A DNA stretch of 64,000 nucleotides from Mesorhizobium comanense (GCF_005503535.1 NZ_SCNN01000002.1:1-64000), one strand, 5' to 3'; shown: positions 1 through 8,242, numbered from the stretch's first letter. Notes: generated by a model not told the origin, from the sequence alone. Made by a program: numbers and translations.

Positions 1-131
<131 letters not shown>

Positions 132-193
132 TTAGCTCCTGGCAGGGGCTTGGGATCAAGCCCGAAAATTCAAGTTGAAGGTGAGGCCGATAA

Positions 194-490
194 TCAGCCG
201 ATGATGCCCATGATGTCGGATTCCTTCATGATCAGAAGGTCTTCGCCATTGAGCTTGACTTCGGTGCCCGACCACTTGCCGAACAGGATGCGGTCGCCGG
301 CCTTGACGTCCAGCGGAACGAGCTTGCCGCTTTCGTCGCGGGCGCCCGAGCCGACGGCGATGATCTCGCCTTCCTGCGGCTTTTCCTTCGCCGTATCGGG
401 GATGATGATCCCGCCGGCGGTCTTGGATTCGGATTCAACCCGGCGAACGACCACGCGGTCATGAAGCGGGCGGAACTTCGACTTTGCCAT
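194..490 (-). CDS. groES: Co-chaperonin GroES
   Basis: 98 residues, the normal GroES length. It starts [17 protein letters not shown] and keeps the mobile-loop region with [14 protein letters not shown] and the C-terminal [17 protein letters not shown] strand. GroES caps the GroEL ring during ATP-driven folding in the cytoplasm. The reading frame is open further upstream, but the ATG at 490 is preceded by a purine-rich GAGGAAG-type Shine-Dalgarno and matches the family N-terminus. It is the first gene of the groESL operon; the CIRCE repeat lies about 65 bp upstream, which implies HrcA repression and heat-shock induction. Confidence 0.97.
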   Translation of the reverse strand: MAKSKFRPLHDRVVVRRVESESKTAGGIIIPDTAKEKPQEGEIIAVGSGARDESGKLVPLDVKAGDRILFGKWSGTEVKLNGEDLLIMKESDIMGIIG

Positions 491-554
491 TTTTTCTTCC
501 TCGAATGAGAACGGTGAGAACTGTTCCTCCGTCCGGCGGCCGCCGGACCTGTGG

Positions 555-581
555 TTAGCACTCACCTCTGGCGAGTGCTAA
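555..581. promoter_or_regulatory. CIRCE element (HrcA operator) of groESL
   Basis: A perfect inverted repeat TTAGCACTC-N9-GAGTGCTAA, the canonical CIRCE sequence. It sits just downstream of the -10 box of the groES promoter, so HrcA binding would block transcription initiation or early elongation. CIRCE-HrcA control of groESL is established in alphaproteobacteria; hrcA itself is not in this window. Confidence 0.96.
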
Positions 582-590
582 CGTGGCGCT

Positions 591-619
591 GAAATAGGCC
601 GGTGACCTTCGAGTGTCAA
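591..619 (-). promoter_or_regulatory. Sigma70-like promoter of groESL
   Basis: Reading the minus strand, a -35 hexamer TTGACA (619 to 614) is followed after exactly 17 nt by TATTTC (596 to 591). The predicted start of transcription falls at the edge of the CIRCE element. This is a housekeeping-type promoter with repressor control rather than an RpoH-type promoter. Confidence 0.75.
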
Positions 620-750
620 GGCGCGCGCAAGGGGTGAACAGCGCGAAATTTTTTGCCATAGACCAAGTGGTTCTGAAATACACCAATTGCTTAGCCGCGA
701 CTTAGCGGAAATTTGCCGGCCAGTTCGATGGAGCGCTGAGCATCGATTGT

Positions 751-1674
751 TCAATGTCCGAGGCGCAAGCCGATCTCCTGCGTTTCAAGATCGACGAGCA
801 GGCTGTTCTTTTCGAAAAATCGGATGCCGACGATATTATGTTCGAGGCCGGGAACAATTTCCACCTCGGGCTTGTAGGTGGTTGTAAAATTCCAATCGTC
901 CTGGCCTTCAGTCTTCACCAAAATCTTCGTTCCGGCGTCTAATGACGTATACAGTTTGGATGTGTCGGCGGAGACCATAATGTTTGAGTTGCCTGTGTCG
1001 TAGAGAGTTGGCCTGCAATTGGGTTCTGAGTTCCATGAGAGACAGGATTCGAAGGTTGGGAAATTGTACTGCGGGCTGGCCCGGTTCCATTTCTGCATCT
1101 TAAAACTCTTCTTAACGTCATTCGGGATGCCGATATGGAGGGCTTCAACCTCTGGACAATTGCCTTCCTCGTTTGTACATTCCTTCCACTTGCTGCCGAT
1201 CGCGGAGAGGTAATAGCCTCTATGCAGACCTGTCGCTACGTTCACAGCGCTCATCGGCGACCTGATCATCTGATGTGGCCCATCACCCCCGATGGGCGAG
1301 ATGCCAAAAATGCCTCTTGGCCAGAGGGGGCCGCCAACAATCTCACCTGTGTCGCGCCTGACTTGCTTGTAGCGGATGAGGAACGAGACCCGTCTGTCAG
1401 TCGATACCGGCGAGTCCGGCGAGCCGAAAGCCACGCGCGCCGAAGCGACATTCCCATACTCATCGTAGGTTCCGTAGTGCATGACCACTTTCTGGGTGGT
1501 GACAACGATCCCATCGAAATCCCGGCTTTCCGTAACATTTATTCCGTCTGGAGAGCATAGTTCGGCAGGGAGCACCGATCGACATTCGATCGTCATTCCG
1601 CTGGACCCCGTATCTAGCAAAAGAGGTTGATTAATCTTCCGGCTTCCAAGAGAAAGAATTCTCACATAAAGCAT
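751..1674 (-). pseudogene. Pepsin-like aspartic protease, main body (frameshifted from its signal peptide)
   Basis: This frame encodes 307 residues with two pepsin-type active-site segments: LLLDTGSSGM near residue 20 and LYDTGNSN near residue 215. It ends GIRFFEKNSLLVDLETQEIGL, like the C-terminal lobe of pepsin-family enzymes. That is a bilobed A1-like aspartic peptidase, uncommon in bacteria. The frame lacks a signal peptide, which is instead encoded in the overlapping frame at 1662-1811. The first strand (MLYVRILSLGS) corresponds to the segment that precedes the first DTG in the family. A one-base frameshift, or a sequencing error, therefore separates the two parts. If the error is artificial, the product is an intact exported protease. 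The gene looks less GC-rich than its neighbours, hinting at transfer. Confidence 0.6.
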
Positions 1675-1811
1675 ATGAATATTTTTGGATTCCCTGGATA
1701 CTCCATTTTTATCAAGGGAATGGTCGTGGGAGTGCCATCGGCTCTGACGGGGGAGGGGGGATAAAAGAGTGCGAACAACAGGGTCGATAGCAGTGCCACA
1801 AGTATCTTCAT
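1662..1811 (-). pseudogene. Signal-peptide fragment of the frameshifted aspartic protease
   Basis: A 49-residue frame with a clear ribosome site (GGGCGGGCGA before ATG) and a typical Sec signal peptide: MKIL, then a hydrophobic LLSTLLFALF core, then PVRADG as the likely cleavage region. It continues TIPLIKMEYPGNPKIFI and then stops, overlapping the start of the protease body by 13 bp in another frame. The most economical reading is that both pieces once formed one exported protein. The alternatives are programmed frameshifting or a basecalling error near 1662-1675. Confidence 0.55.
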
Positions 1812-1948
1812 TCGCCCGCCCTGTTTCTGGTTGATAGATTTCAACAAGGCCGAAGATGAATTATTGCCGGGCACTTTGCAATTTGCATCACTGCTGTGGT
1901 GATGCCGCCACATGGAGATGTCTTCGGCAAACTCGCATTCTGTAAATT

Positions 1949-2743
1949 TCAGGACTTTGGCAAGCGTAACACCAACAACGGACATCCCTCGGCAAAGGCA
2001 TAGCTGCCTGACGGAACGACGCGGACATTGTGGAAGAAATCTTCCGCCTCGCCGATAAGCGCACTTGTCGGGGCGAAACTGTAGACGGCCGACGAGTGGC
2101 GGTACACGTCGATCGTGCCGATGACAGGTAGTTCCCATCCAGTGGCTCTGCTCAACGCCTCGCGGTCGGGAAAAAGTTCCTCGAACCTTTCCAGGATCGC
2201 TCGCACAGAGATGGCGTGGTCAGGGGTATTGCCCGTGGCGGTCATGGCAACGCGCCATTTGAGTTCGTGGAAGGTGGAGATGCCGCCGGAAAGGGCGAGT
2301 GCGCGCACGGCAGGCGGATTGTAGGGCGTCTCCGGGCTGGCGAAGAGCCGTATTCCAGCCCTGCCATCGGAGCGCAGGCTCCGCGCAATTGCCGCGAACA
2401 GCGCTCGGCGCGCGGCCGAATGGGCGAGCGCCGAGAGGCAGCCGTCGCCAATTATCGCCTCCGCGCTTGCGTTGGGCACCGGCAGGTCCAGCCAATCGCC
2501 TTTGATGGCCTTTCGCTCGGCAGTGTCGCCAGGCCAGATCCCAGCGATCATGTCAGGGGATTCATCGACCGCCGTCATCGCCGCGCCGAGCCCGGCGAGT
2601 TCGGGTGTCACGCCCAGGAGGGTGACATGGGCCCGCGAGAGGTCCAGTTCTCGCCGATAGGTCTCCACTGCTTCCACCGGTGGGCGCAACGGCGCGCCAA
2701 GCAACCGCCAGTGCCTTCGAATGGAATTCCAGTGATCGGTCAT
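1949..2743 (-). CDS. SAM-dependent methyltransferase (class I-like)
   Basis: 264 residues from ATG 2743; the frame is open upstream but MTDHWNSIRRHWRLLG is a natural start. The middle follows class I methyltransferase logic: an LLGVTPELAGLG strand-loop where SAM should bind, an acidic residue after the second strand (TAVDESPDM), GDWLDLPVPNASAEAIIGDG as the motif before strand 4, and a helical segment resembling a 'new SAM entity' fold. The substrate is unknown. It is transcribed divergently from an ATP-grasp gene 77 bp away, so the two probably share a control region and perhaps a pathway. It would be cytoplasmic. Confidence 0.7.
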   Translation of the reverse strand: MTDHWNSIRRHWRLLGAPLRPPVEAVETYRRELDLSRAHVTLLGVTPELAGLGAAMTAVDESPDMIAGIWPGDTAERKAIKGDWLDLPVPNASAEAIIGDGCLSALAHSAARRALFAAIARSLRSDGRAGIRLFASPETPYNPPAVRALALSGGISTFHELKWRVAMTATGNTPDHAISVRAILERFEELFPDREALSRATGWELPVIGTIDVYRHSSAVYSFAPTSALIGEAEDFFHNVRVVPSGSYAFAEGCPLLVLRLPKS

Positions 2744-2820
2744 GCACCCCTCAAAGCTTACGCGACGTTGCGTCGGCAGGCATAATCGAGGACGCTGCTG
2801 AAACCAAGCTGGATAGGGGA

Positions 2821-3672
2821 ATGGCACATATCGCGGTCATCACGCATGAGTTCGACAGGTTCGAACGCCGACGCGGCCTGCTTCTGCGCCGCGACAGCTC
2901 TTACATGCTTGGCGACCTGCTGGAGGAATTGAAACGGCGCGGGCATTCCGTGCGGATACTCGCCGGCACGTCGGCGAAACCGGAAGCCGACATCGCCGTT
3001 CTTCATGTCGACGCAACCGTGACGCCACCCGAATATGTCGAGTATGCGCGGACCTTCCCATACTGTTTGAATATCGGCGCCACCGATATTTCCAAACGTC
3101 GCATCAGCGGCGCGGTTATCGGGAAGGATGACGACTGGCAAGGGCCGGTGATCGTCAAGAGCAGCCTCAACAATCTGGGAACGCGCGAGCAGTCGCTCAA
3201 CCGGCGATCGCGGCGCGCCGGAAAGCCGGAGCCGTTTCCGGGCGTGAAGGTCGTGGATGGTTACACCATCCATAGCTCGCTTGCCGATGTCGCCGAGGCC
3301 GTGTTCGAGCGCGGGGATCTCGTGGTCGAAAAGTTCATTCCCGAAGCCGAGCCCGACGGCTATGGCGCCCGCTTCTGGACATTCTGCGGCGAGCGCGAGC
3401 GCTGCACCCGCCATGTCTCGCCGCAGAGCCTGGTCAAGGGGAGCGACACGATCCGCCGCGAGCCGGTTCCGGTGCCGGACGAGCTTCGCGCGGCAAGGCG
3501 CGAGCTCGGTTTCGACTATGGCAAGTTCGATTTCGTCGTGCACGAAGGCAAGGCGGTGCTGCTCGACGCCAACAAGACCCCGGGCGGTGCCCGCAACCTG
3601 TCCAGCTTCCTGGCCGCCGGCAACGCCAATCTGGCGGACGGTTTCGAGGGTTTGATCCGCCAGGTCGCATAG
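2821..3672 (+). CDS. ATP-grasp family protein (RimK/glutathione-synthetase-like)
   Basis: 283 residues from ATG 2821, preceded by a GGATAGGGGA ribosome site. The N-terminus MAHIAVITHEFDRF begins a Rossmann-like pre-ATP-grasp domain. The central part has VIVKSSLNNLG (phosphate-binding Lys region) and LVVEKFIPE. The C-terminal part has FDFVVHEGKAVLLDANKTPGG, equivalent to the Mg-ligand and Asn motif of ATP-grasp ligases. Such enzymes join a carboxylate to an amine or similar nucleophile through an acyl phosphate. The substrate cannot be inferred. It is divergent from the methyltransferase and convergent with the TetR gene. Confidence 0.75.
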   Translation: MAHIAVITHEFDRFERRRGLLLRRDSSYMLGDLLEELKRRGHSVRILAGTSAKPEADIAVLHVDATVTPPEYVEYARTFPYCLNIGATDISKRRISGAVIGKDDDWQGPVIVKSSLNNLGTREQSLNRRSRRAGKPEPFPGVKVVDGYTIHSSLADVAEAVFERGDLVVEKFIPEAEPDGYGARFWTFCGERERCTRHVSPQSLVKGSDTIRREPVPVPDELRAARRELGFDYGKFDFVVHEGKAVLLDANKTPGGARNLSSFLAAGNANLADGFEGLIRQVA

Positions 3673-3706
3673 CCGGTAGTCTATCCCTTGCGGCCGGATA
3701 GCCCCC

Positions 3707-4333
3707 CTAAAGAAACAAACGCAGTTGCGTGTGGATGATCGAGCGATAATCCTCGATCGTGCGCCGGCCTTCTTCCTGGTTCTGCGTCAAAGCCAGGCGG
3801 ACAACGCCGCCGGCAAGCTGGAAGATCAGGAACACGAGCCTTGCAAAGGGCTCGCGCTGATCCGGTCTCAGCATGGGCGCGACGCGGTCGCACAAGATGT
3901 TGGATTGATGCCTCGTCTCTGCGATGTCGAGATGCTGCAACGCCTTGTCGGCCTGGATGGCGTTCTGCAGGTCCTGGATAGCCGGATCGGCGGCGACGCG
4001 GTTGAAATAGTCGTCGAGCATCCGGTCGGCCGCCCTGGTCAAATCAGCCGGTTCGCGAATCTCAGCGATGATGGCGCCGAAGCGCGCGCGACTCTCTTCC
4101 GAAAACCGCTCATAGAGCATCGCCAGGATCGCCGACTTGTTGGGGAAGTAGTGGTAGACGGTGGCAATCGGCCCGCCGGCCAGCATGCCGACCTCCTTCA
4201 TGGTGACGGCATCGATGCCTTTCTCGCCGATCAGCCGCATCGTCGTCGACAGGATGGCGTCGATGCGCTCGCGGCTGCGTTCCTGCTTGGGCCGGCGTCT
4301 GGGCTGGGTTGTCGTCTGCCTTGCGTCTTCCAT
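3707..4333 (-). CDS. TetR family transcriptional regulator
   Basis: 208 residues. The N-terminal helix-turn-helix is typical of TetR: RERIDAILSTTMRLIGEKGIDAVTMKEV, then GPIATVYHYFPNKSAIL. The rest is a helical ligand-binding domain. It is divergent from the MFS transporter gene, with 123 bp between starts, and a perfect inverted repeat lies in that gap. It most likely represses itself and the transporter, and releases DNA on binding the transported compound or a relative of it. Confidence 0.92.
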   Translation of the reverse strand: MEDARQTTTQPRRRPKQERSRERIDAILSTTMRLIGEKGIDAVTMKEVGMLAGGPIATVYHYFPNKSAILAMLYERFSEESRARFGAIIAEIREPADLTRAADRMLDDYFNRVAADPAIQDLQNAIQADKALQHLDIAETRHQSNILCDRVAPMLRPDQREPFARLVFLIFQLAGGVVRLALTQNQEEGRRTIEDYRSIIHTQLRLFL

Positions 4334-4403
4334 GCACCGGTTCTCACGCGAGAATGTAAATTCTGGTTGACAGAAACATGATCAAGTATCAGGTTTCTGG
4401 AAT

Positions 4404-4420
4404 GCTGACAGATTGTCAGC
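4404..4420. promoter_or_regulatory. Perfect inverted repeat, likely TetR operator
   Basis: GCTGACA-GAT-TGTCAGC: a 7-bp perfect palindrome with a 3-bp spacer, located 36 bp before the transporter start in the TetR/MFS divergent gap. Size and position fit an operator for the adjacent TetR protein. A TTGACA hexamer lies at 4367-4372, but no convincing -10 box was found at the right distance. Confidence 0.6.
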
Positions 4421-4456
4421 TTTTTTGCCGAGCGGCAAGGACGTTGGGAGGCGCCT

Positions 4457-5635
4457 TTGACTTCGACAAGCACCAGCGACAGCGACTGGCTGGTCGGCAA
4501 TCCGAGTGGCGCGCAACTGGCGTCGGCCTTGTGGATCGGTTCCGTCGGCCTGCTCATTCTCGGCCTGCAGCCCGTCCTGCTCGGCGCCCTTTACACCGAA
4601 GGCCATGTCAGCGGCGATGAACTGGCGCTGGTTGCTACCGCCGAGATGATCGCCATCGCGATCGGGTCGGCAATCGTCGCGATGCTGCTTTCGGCCCACA
4701 ACATGCGCTGGAAAAGTGCGGTCCTTCTGTTCTTGCTGGCCCTCGCCAATGTCTGGGCGGCCTATGCCGGCGGCGCCAATGTCCTGATAGCCGCACGGGG
4801 GCTCGCCGGCCTGGCCGAAGGCGGTCTGGTCGCAATCGCCACCGAACTCATCGCCCGTTCGCGGCGGGCCGAACGCGTCGGCGGCTACTTCGTCACCATG
4901 CAGACGCTGGCGCAGTGCGCCCTTGCGCTACTCCTGGCGCTCTATGTCATTCCAGCCGCCGGGTCCGCGGGCGGCTTCATCGTTCTCGCCGTGGTCTGCG
5001 TGGCGTCGCTGGTGATCGCCTTCGCCGTCCCCGCCGACTACGCCGATCTGCCGAAGGATGAGAATCTGGCCAATGTGCTGACGGTTCCCTCGATCACCGC
5101 GCTGCTGTCTGTCTTCTGCTACTTTATGTTCTTCGGTGCCGTGTGGGCATTTCTGGAGCCGCTGGGCGCCCAGTTCGGCATCGACGGCCGCACCGTCGGC
5201 CTGATTGTCTCGGCCAGCCTGGCTGTGCAGGTTCTGGGCGCGATGACCGCGACACTGTTCGAGGCCCGCATCGACTATCGTCTCGCCATCTCGGCGATAG
5301 GTCTTGTCGCGCTGGCGAGTTCGCTTGTCCTCGCCAGCGGACCCGCTCTCGCCACATTCTGGGTCGCCGCCCTGGTCATGGGCTTCATCCTCCTGTTCAT
5401 CGTGCCTTACCAGATCCGGCTGGCAATAACCGCCGACGAGACGCGCACCGCCGTGCTCTTGGTGCCGGCCGCCCAGCTCTTCGGCCTGGCAATCGGGCCG
5501 ATTGCCGCTTCCTTGCTCATCGACGGCAAGGATTTTCGCCCGGTGCCGGAATTCGCCGCCGCAAGTGCCGTCGCCAGCGTGGCACTGCTTGGCCTGTTCG
5601 TCCTGGTTGCGCGGCGTCGCCGCGCCGGATCATGA
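4457..5635 (+). CDS. Major facilitator superfamily transporter
   Basis: 392 residues, about 12 hydrophobic segments, no signal peptide: an inner-membrane MFS permease. Recognisable pieces include the loop region after TM2-TM3 and the repeated GLAEGGLVAIATEL and ALVMGFILLFIVPYQIRL helices. The start codon is TTG at 4457, supported by a GGGAGG ribosome site 5 nt upstream. It pairs with the divergent TetR regulator and so is probably a regulated efflux or uptake system. The substrate is unknown. The last codons and the stop lie inside a palindromic repeat that starts at 5627, so the C-terminus may have been altered by that element. Confidence 0.88.
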   Translation: MTSTSTSDSDWLVGNPSGAQLASALWIGSVGLLILGLQPVLLGALYTEGHVSGDELALVATAEMIAIAIGSAIVAMLLSAHNMRWKSAVLLFLLALANVWAAYAGGANVLIAARGLAGLAEGGLVAIATELIARSRRAERVGGYFVTMQTLAQCALALLLALYVIPAAGSAGGFIVLAVVCVASLVIAFAVPADYADLPKDENLANVLTVPSITALLSVFCYFMFFGAVWAFLEPLGAQFGIDGRTVGLIVSASLAVQVLGAMTATLFEARIDYRLAISAIGLVALASSLVLASGPALATFWVAALVMGFILLFIVPYQIRLAITADETRTAVLLVPAAQLFGLAIGPIAASLLIDGKDFRPVPEFAAASAVASVALLGLFVLVARRRRAGS

Positions 5636-5677
5636 TCCCGAAACGTGGAGGCCGGTTTTCGGAAGAAATCATGATCC
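5627..5677. repeat. Palindromic intergenic repeat (rhizobial type) at the MFS stop codon
   Basis: The element starts with the palindrome GGATCATGATCC (5627-5638) and ends with ATCATGATCC (5668-5677). The inner arms CCGAAA and TTTTCGG can also pair. This matches a kind of short GATCATG/TTTTCGGAA repeat that I recall as abundant between genes in Mesorhizobium and relatives. The TGA stop of the upstream MFS gene lies within the left palindrome. A related copy appears at 37457-37486. Confidence 0.6.
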
Positions 5678-5704
5678 AACCTGAAGATCGAGTGGTGCCG
5701 TAGC

Positions 5705-6985
5705 ATGTCGGGCAACTGGAGCAACTGGTCGGGCTTCGTCACGGCGTCACCGAAGCGGATAGCCAGCCCCGCCGATGCCGGCGAACTCGGCGATATTATC
5801 CGCACCGCACCCGCTCCGGTGCGCGTCGCCGGTGCCGGCCATTCCTTCACGCCGCTGGTCAAGTCCGACGGCACGATCCTGTCGCTGGAGAAGCTTGAAG
5901 GGCTCGTCTCGCACGACCCGCAAAAGCACCAGGCACGTGTGCGGGCGGGCACTCGCCTCGGCGCGTTGATGCACATCCTGCAGGATGTCGGCCAGGGGCT
6001 GCCCAATATGGGCGACATCGACCGCCAGGCGATCGGCGGCGCGCTGGGAACCGCCACCCACGGCTCCGGCCCGAAGCTCGGCGCCTATCACACACAGCTC
6101 GAAGCCGTGCAGATCGTTGACGGGCTGGGCAGGATCCGCGAATTCACGCGCTCTGACGATCAGGACATGATCCACGCCACGGGCGTCGCGCTCGGCGCCT
6201 TCGGCGTGTTGAGCGAAGTGACCATGAACAACATCGCGACCTATCGACTGCGCCGCCGCAAATGGGTGCTGCCCATCGCCGACATGCTGCGTGATTTCGA
6301 AACGATGATGGCCGCGCACCGGTCGGCGGAATTCTATTACATTCCGTTCTCCGGCTACGCGCAGTTCATCGCCAGCGATCTGAGCGACGCGGCGACCACC
6401 GCGCGCCCTACCGAGGACGATGAGGGTTCCTTGCGCACGCTGCGCCGGCTGCGCACCGGACTGGCCTGGCTGCCCTCGCTGCGGCGCGCTCTGATCACCG
6501 GCGCCGTGAAAAAGGTGCCGGCCGAGGACTACGTGCAGGACTGGCTCAACGTCTATGCCAGTGACCGTCAGACCAAGTTCAACGAGATGGAATATCACCT
6601 TCCCTTCGAAGAGGGACCCAGGGCGCTGGCTGAGATCATCGAGCTCACCGAGAAACACTTTCCCGAAGTCTATTTCCCGATGGAGGTGCGCAGCGTCGCG
6701 GCCGACCGGTTCTGGCTCTCGCCTTTCTACGAGAGGCCGACCTGTTCCATCGCCATCCACCATGACGCGGCCAACGACCCGCTGCCGTTCATGCGCGCGG
6801 TCGAGCCGATCTTCCGCAAGTATGGCGGCAGGCCGCACTGGGGCAAGATGCACAGCCTGAAGGCGGCCGATCTGAAAAAACTCTATCCGCGCTGGGACGA
6901 AGCCATGGCGGTGCGCCGAGACATCGATCCGCACAACCGCTTCATCTCGCCTTATATGGCCGGGCTCTTCGGCATCGAGCCATGA
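5705..6985 (+). CDS. FAD-linked oxidase, D-arabinono-1,4-lactone / L-gulonolactone oxidase family
   Basis: 426 residues. The N-terminal half is a FAD_binding_4 (vanillyl-alcohol-oxidase) domain with VRVAGAGHSFTPL, then LPNMGDIDRQAIGGALGTATHGSG, the classic flavin-binding loop of aldonolactone oxidases. The C-terminal half is the ALO domain, including HWGKMHSL near the end, the conserved HWGK motif, and DPHNRFISPYM. These enzymes oxidise a sugar lactone or alditol using O2 or an acceptor. The exact substrate is not predictable. Its stop overlaps the next gene by ATGA, so the two are translationally coupled. Confidence 0.9.
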   Translation: MSGNWSNWSGFVTASPKRIASPADAGELGDIIRTAPAPVRVAGAGHSFTPLVKSDGTILSLEKLEGLVSHDPQKHQARVRAGTRLGALMHILQDVGQGLPNMGDIDRQAIGGALGTATHGSGPKLGAYHTQLEAVQIVDGLGRIREFTRSDDQDMIHATGVALGAFGVLSEVTMNNIATYRLRRRKWVLPIADMLRDFETMMAAHRSAEFYYIPFSGYAQFIASDLSDAATTARPTEDDEGSLRTLRRLRTGLAWLPSLRRALITGAVKKVPAEDYVQDWLNVYASDRQTKFNEMEYHLPFEEGPRALAEIIELTEKHFPEVYFPMEVRSVAADRFWLSPFYERPTCSIAIHHDAANDPLPFMRAVEPIFRKYGGRPHWGKMHSLKAADLKKLYPRWDEAMAVRRDIDPHNRFISPYMAGLFGIEP

Positions 6986-8118
6986 GCGCGTATTTCGCCG
7001 AGATGTCGAAGGCGCTGCTGGCGGCCGATATCTATCGGCCTTGCCTGGTGCTCGACCGTGATCGGCTCGACCGCAACATCGCGCAGGTCAAGCAAAGGCT
7101 GGCACCGGGTCTTGCCGTGCGGCTGGTCGACAAGTCGCTGCCTTGCGTGCCGTTGCTGTCCTATATCGCCAAGGCGCTCGACACGAACCGCTTCATGACC
7201 TTCCACCCGCCGGTGACTCAAGCCGTGCTCGACGCCTTTCCCGAGGGCGATATGCTCTACGGCAAGCCGATGCCGGTGGAGGCTGCCAAGGCGGCGCTGA
7301 CGCGGCGCGGCGCCGGCTGGTGGTCGCGCGTCTGCTGGCTGATCGACACGCCCAGGCGGCTCGCCGAATATGGCGCTTTGGCCGCCGAGCTCAGCACCGA
7401 ATTGCGCTTCGCCTTCGAAGTCGATGTCGGCCTGCATCGCGGCGGCTTTGCCAGCCCGTCCGAGATCAAGGTGCTGACGATGCCGAAAGGCCTGCGCTGC
7501 GAAGGCATCATGGCCTATGAGGCGCATGCACCGGAAATCCCCGGTCTGTTCGGCGGCGCCGCCAAGGCGCTGAAAAAGGCCTCGACACTGGCGGCCGAGT
7601 TCGTCGCCGGGCTCGAACCGGACCAGCGCCGTATCCTCAACATCGGGGGCTCGAAGACGGCGCTGCTGCACGGCGGTGGCGCGGCGAATGAGGTGTCGAT
7701 GGGCTCGGCCTTCGTGCTGCCGAGCGACTTCGACAAGCCCGGTCTCGACGGTTTTCAGCCGGCCGCCTTCATCGCCACGCCGATCCTCAAAGTGGCCGCC
7801 GCGGCGCTGCCTGGACCGGCCTGGGCCTCGAAGACCCTTCAGGCGCTCGGCCTCTTCCCGCGCAGGGGCTGTTATCTCTACGGCGGCAAATGGATGGCCG
7901 ATCCGGTGTTCCCGGAAGGCATGAAGACGAACGGGCTGATGGGCTTTTCCTCCAACCAGCAATTCATGGGCCTGCCGGTATCAGCGGAGGTAAAGCCCGG
8001 GGATTATGCCTTCCTGCGGCCGACGCAGAGTGAGGCCGTGCTGCAGCACTTCGGCGCGATTGCGGTGTTTTCGGATGGTCGGATCGCGGACTCCTGGCCT
8101 GTGCTGCCGATTGGATGA
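6982..8118 (+). CDS. PLP-dependent alanine racemase-fold enzyme (DSD1/D-threonine aldolase family)
   Basis: 378 residues. The N-terminal TIM-barrel part begins with YRPCLVLDRDRLDRNIAQV and has VRLVDKSLPC, in which the Lys is the probable PLP Schiff-base residue. Then FAFEVDVGLHRGGF and GIMAYEAHAP follow, typical of D-threonine aldolase or D-serine dehydratase relatives. The C-terminal beta domain ends with a metal-site-like FSSNQQ and the QSEAVLQHFG stretch. Family members act on D-beta-hydroxy amino acids. It starts inside the stop of the lactone-oxidase gene (ATGA), which implies co-translation and possibly a shared pathway. Confidence 0.82.
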   Translation: MSAYFAEMSKALLAADIYRPCLVLDRDRLDRNIAQVKQRLAPGLAVRLVDKSLPCVPLLSYIAKALDTNRFMTFHPPVTQAVLDAFPEGDMLYGKPMPVEAAKAALTRRGAGWWSRVCWLIDTPRRLAEYGALAAELSTELRFAFEVDVGLHRGGFASPSEIKVLTMPKGLRCEGIMAYEAHAPEIPGLFGGAAKALKKASTLAAEFVAGLEPDQRRILNIGGSKTALLHGGGAANEVSMGSAFVLPSDFDKPGLDGFQPAAFIATPILKVAAAALPGPAWASKTLQALGLFPRRGCYLYGGKWMADPVFPEGMKTNGLMGFSSNQQFMGLPVSAEVKPGDYAFLRPTQSEAVLQHFGAIAVFSDGRIADSWPVLPIG

Positions 8119-8160
8119 GAGATATCTCAGCGTTGGCTGTTAGCGCCCGCGTCCCGAACT

Positions 8161-8212
8161 TCGTCATTGCAGGGTGGAACGCTTCGCTCCTTGCTCCGCC
8201 CTGGAATGACGA
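8161..8212. repeat. Imperfect inverted-repeat element, 18-bp arms
   Basis: Arms TCGTCATTGCAGGGTGGA (8161-8178) and TCCGCCCTGGAATGACGA (8195-8212) pair with two mismatches around a 16-nt loop. This resembles the TCGTCATTCCAGGGC-type palindromes I recall as being scattered between rhizobial genes. It could form a hairpin in RNA and might end transcription of the operon before it, but it has no T tract. It holds no gene. Confidence 0.6.
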
Positions 8213-8242
8213 CATCGTGTGCTGGCTTGCTGGATCATTTTA

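Noticed and set aside
1885..1905. GCATCAC/GTGATGC hairpin between methyltransferase and protease
   Set aside because: 7-bp stem without T run; could be chance, so not called.
3681..3701. CTATCC/GGATAG hairpin between convergent genes
   Set aside because: Only 6 bp with a 9-nt loop and no T tract; too weak for a terminator call.
4367..4372. TTGACA hexamer upstream of the MFS gene
   Set aside because: No acceptable -10 box at 16-18 nt, so a promoter was not called.
5747..6934. A 395-codon minus-strand frame
   Set aside because: It is antisense to the lactone oxidase, which has clear family motifs.
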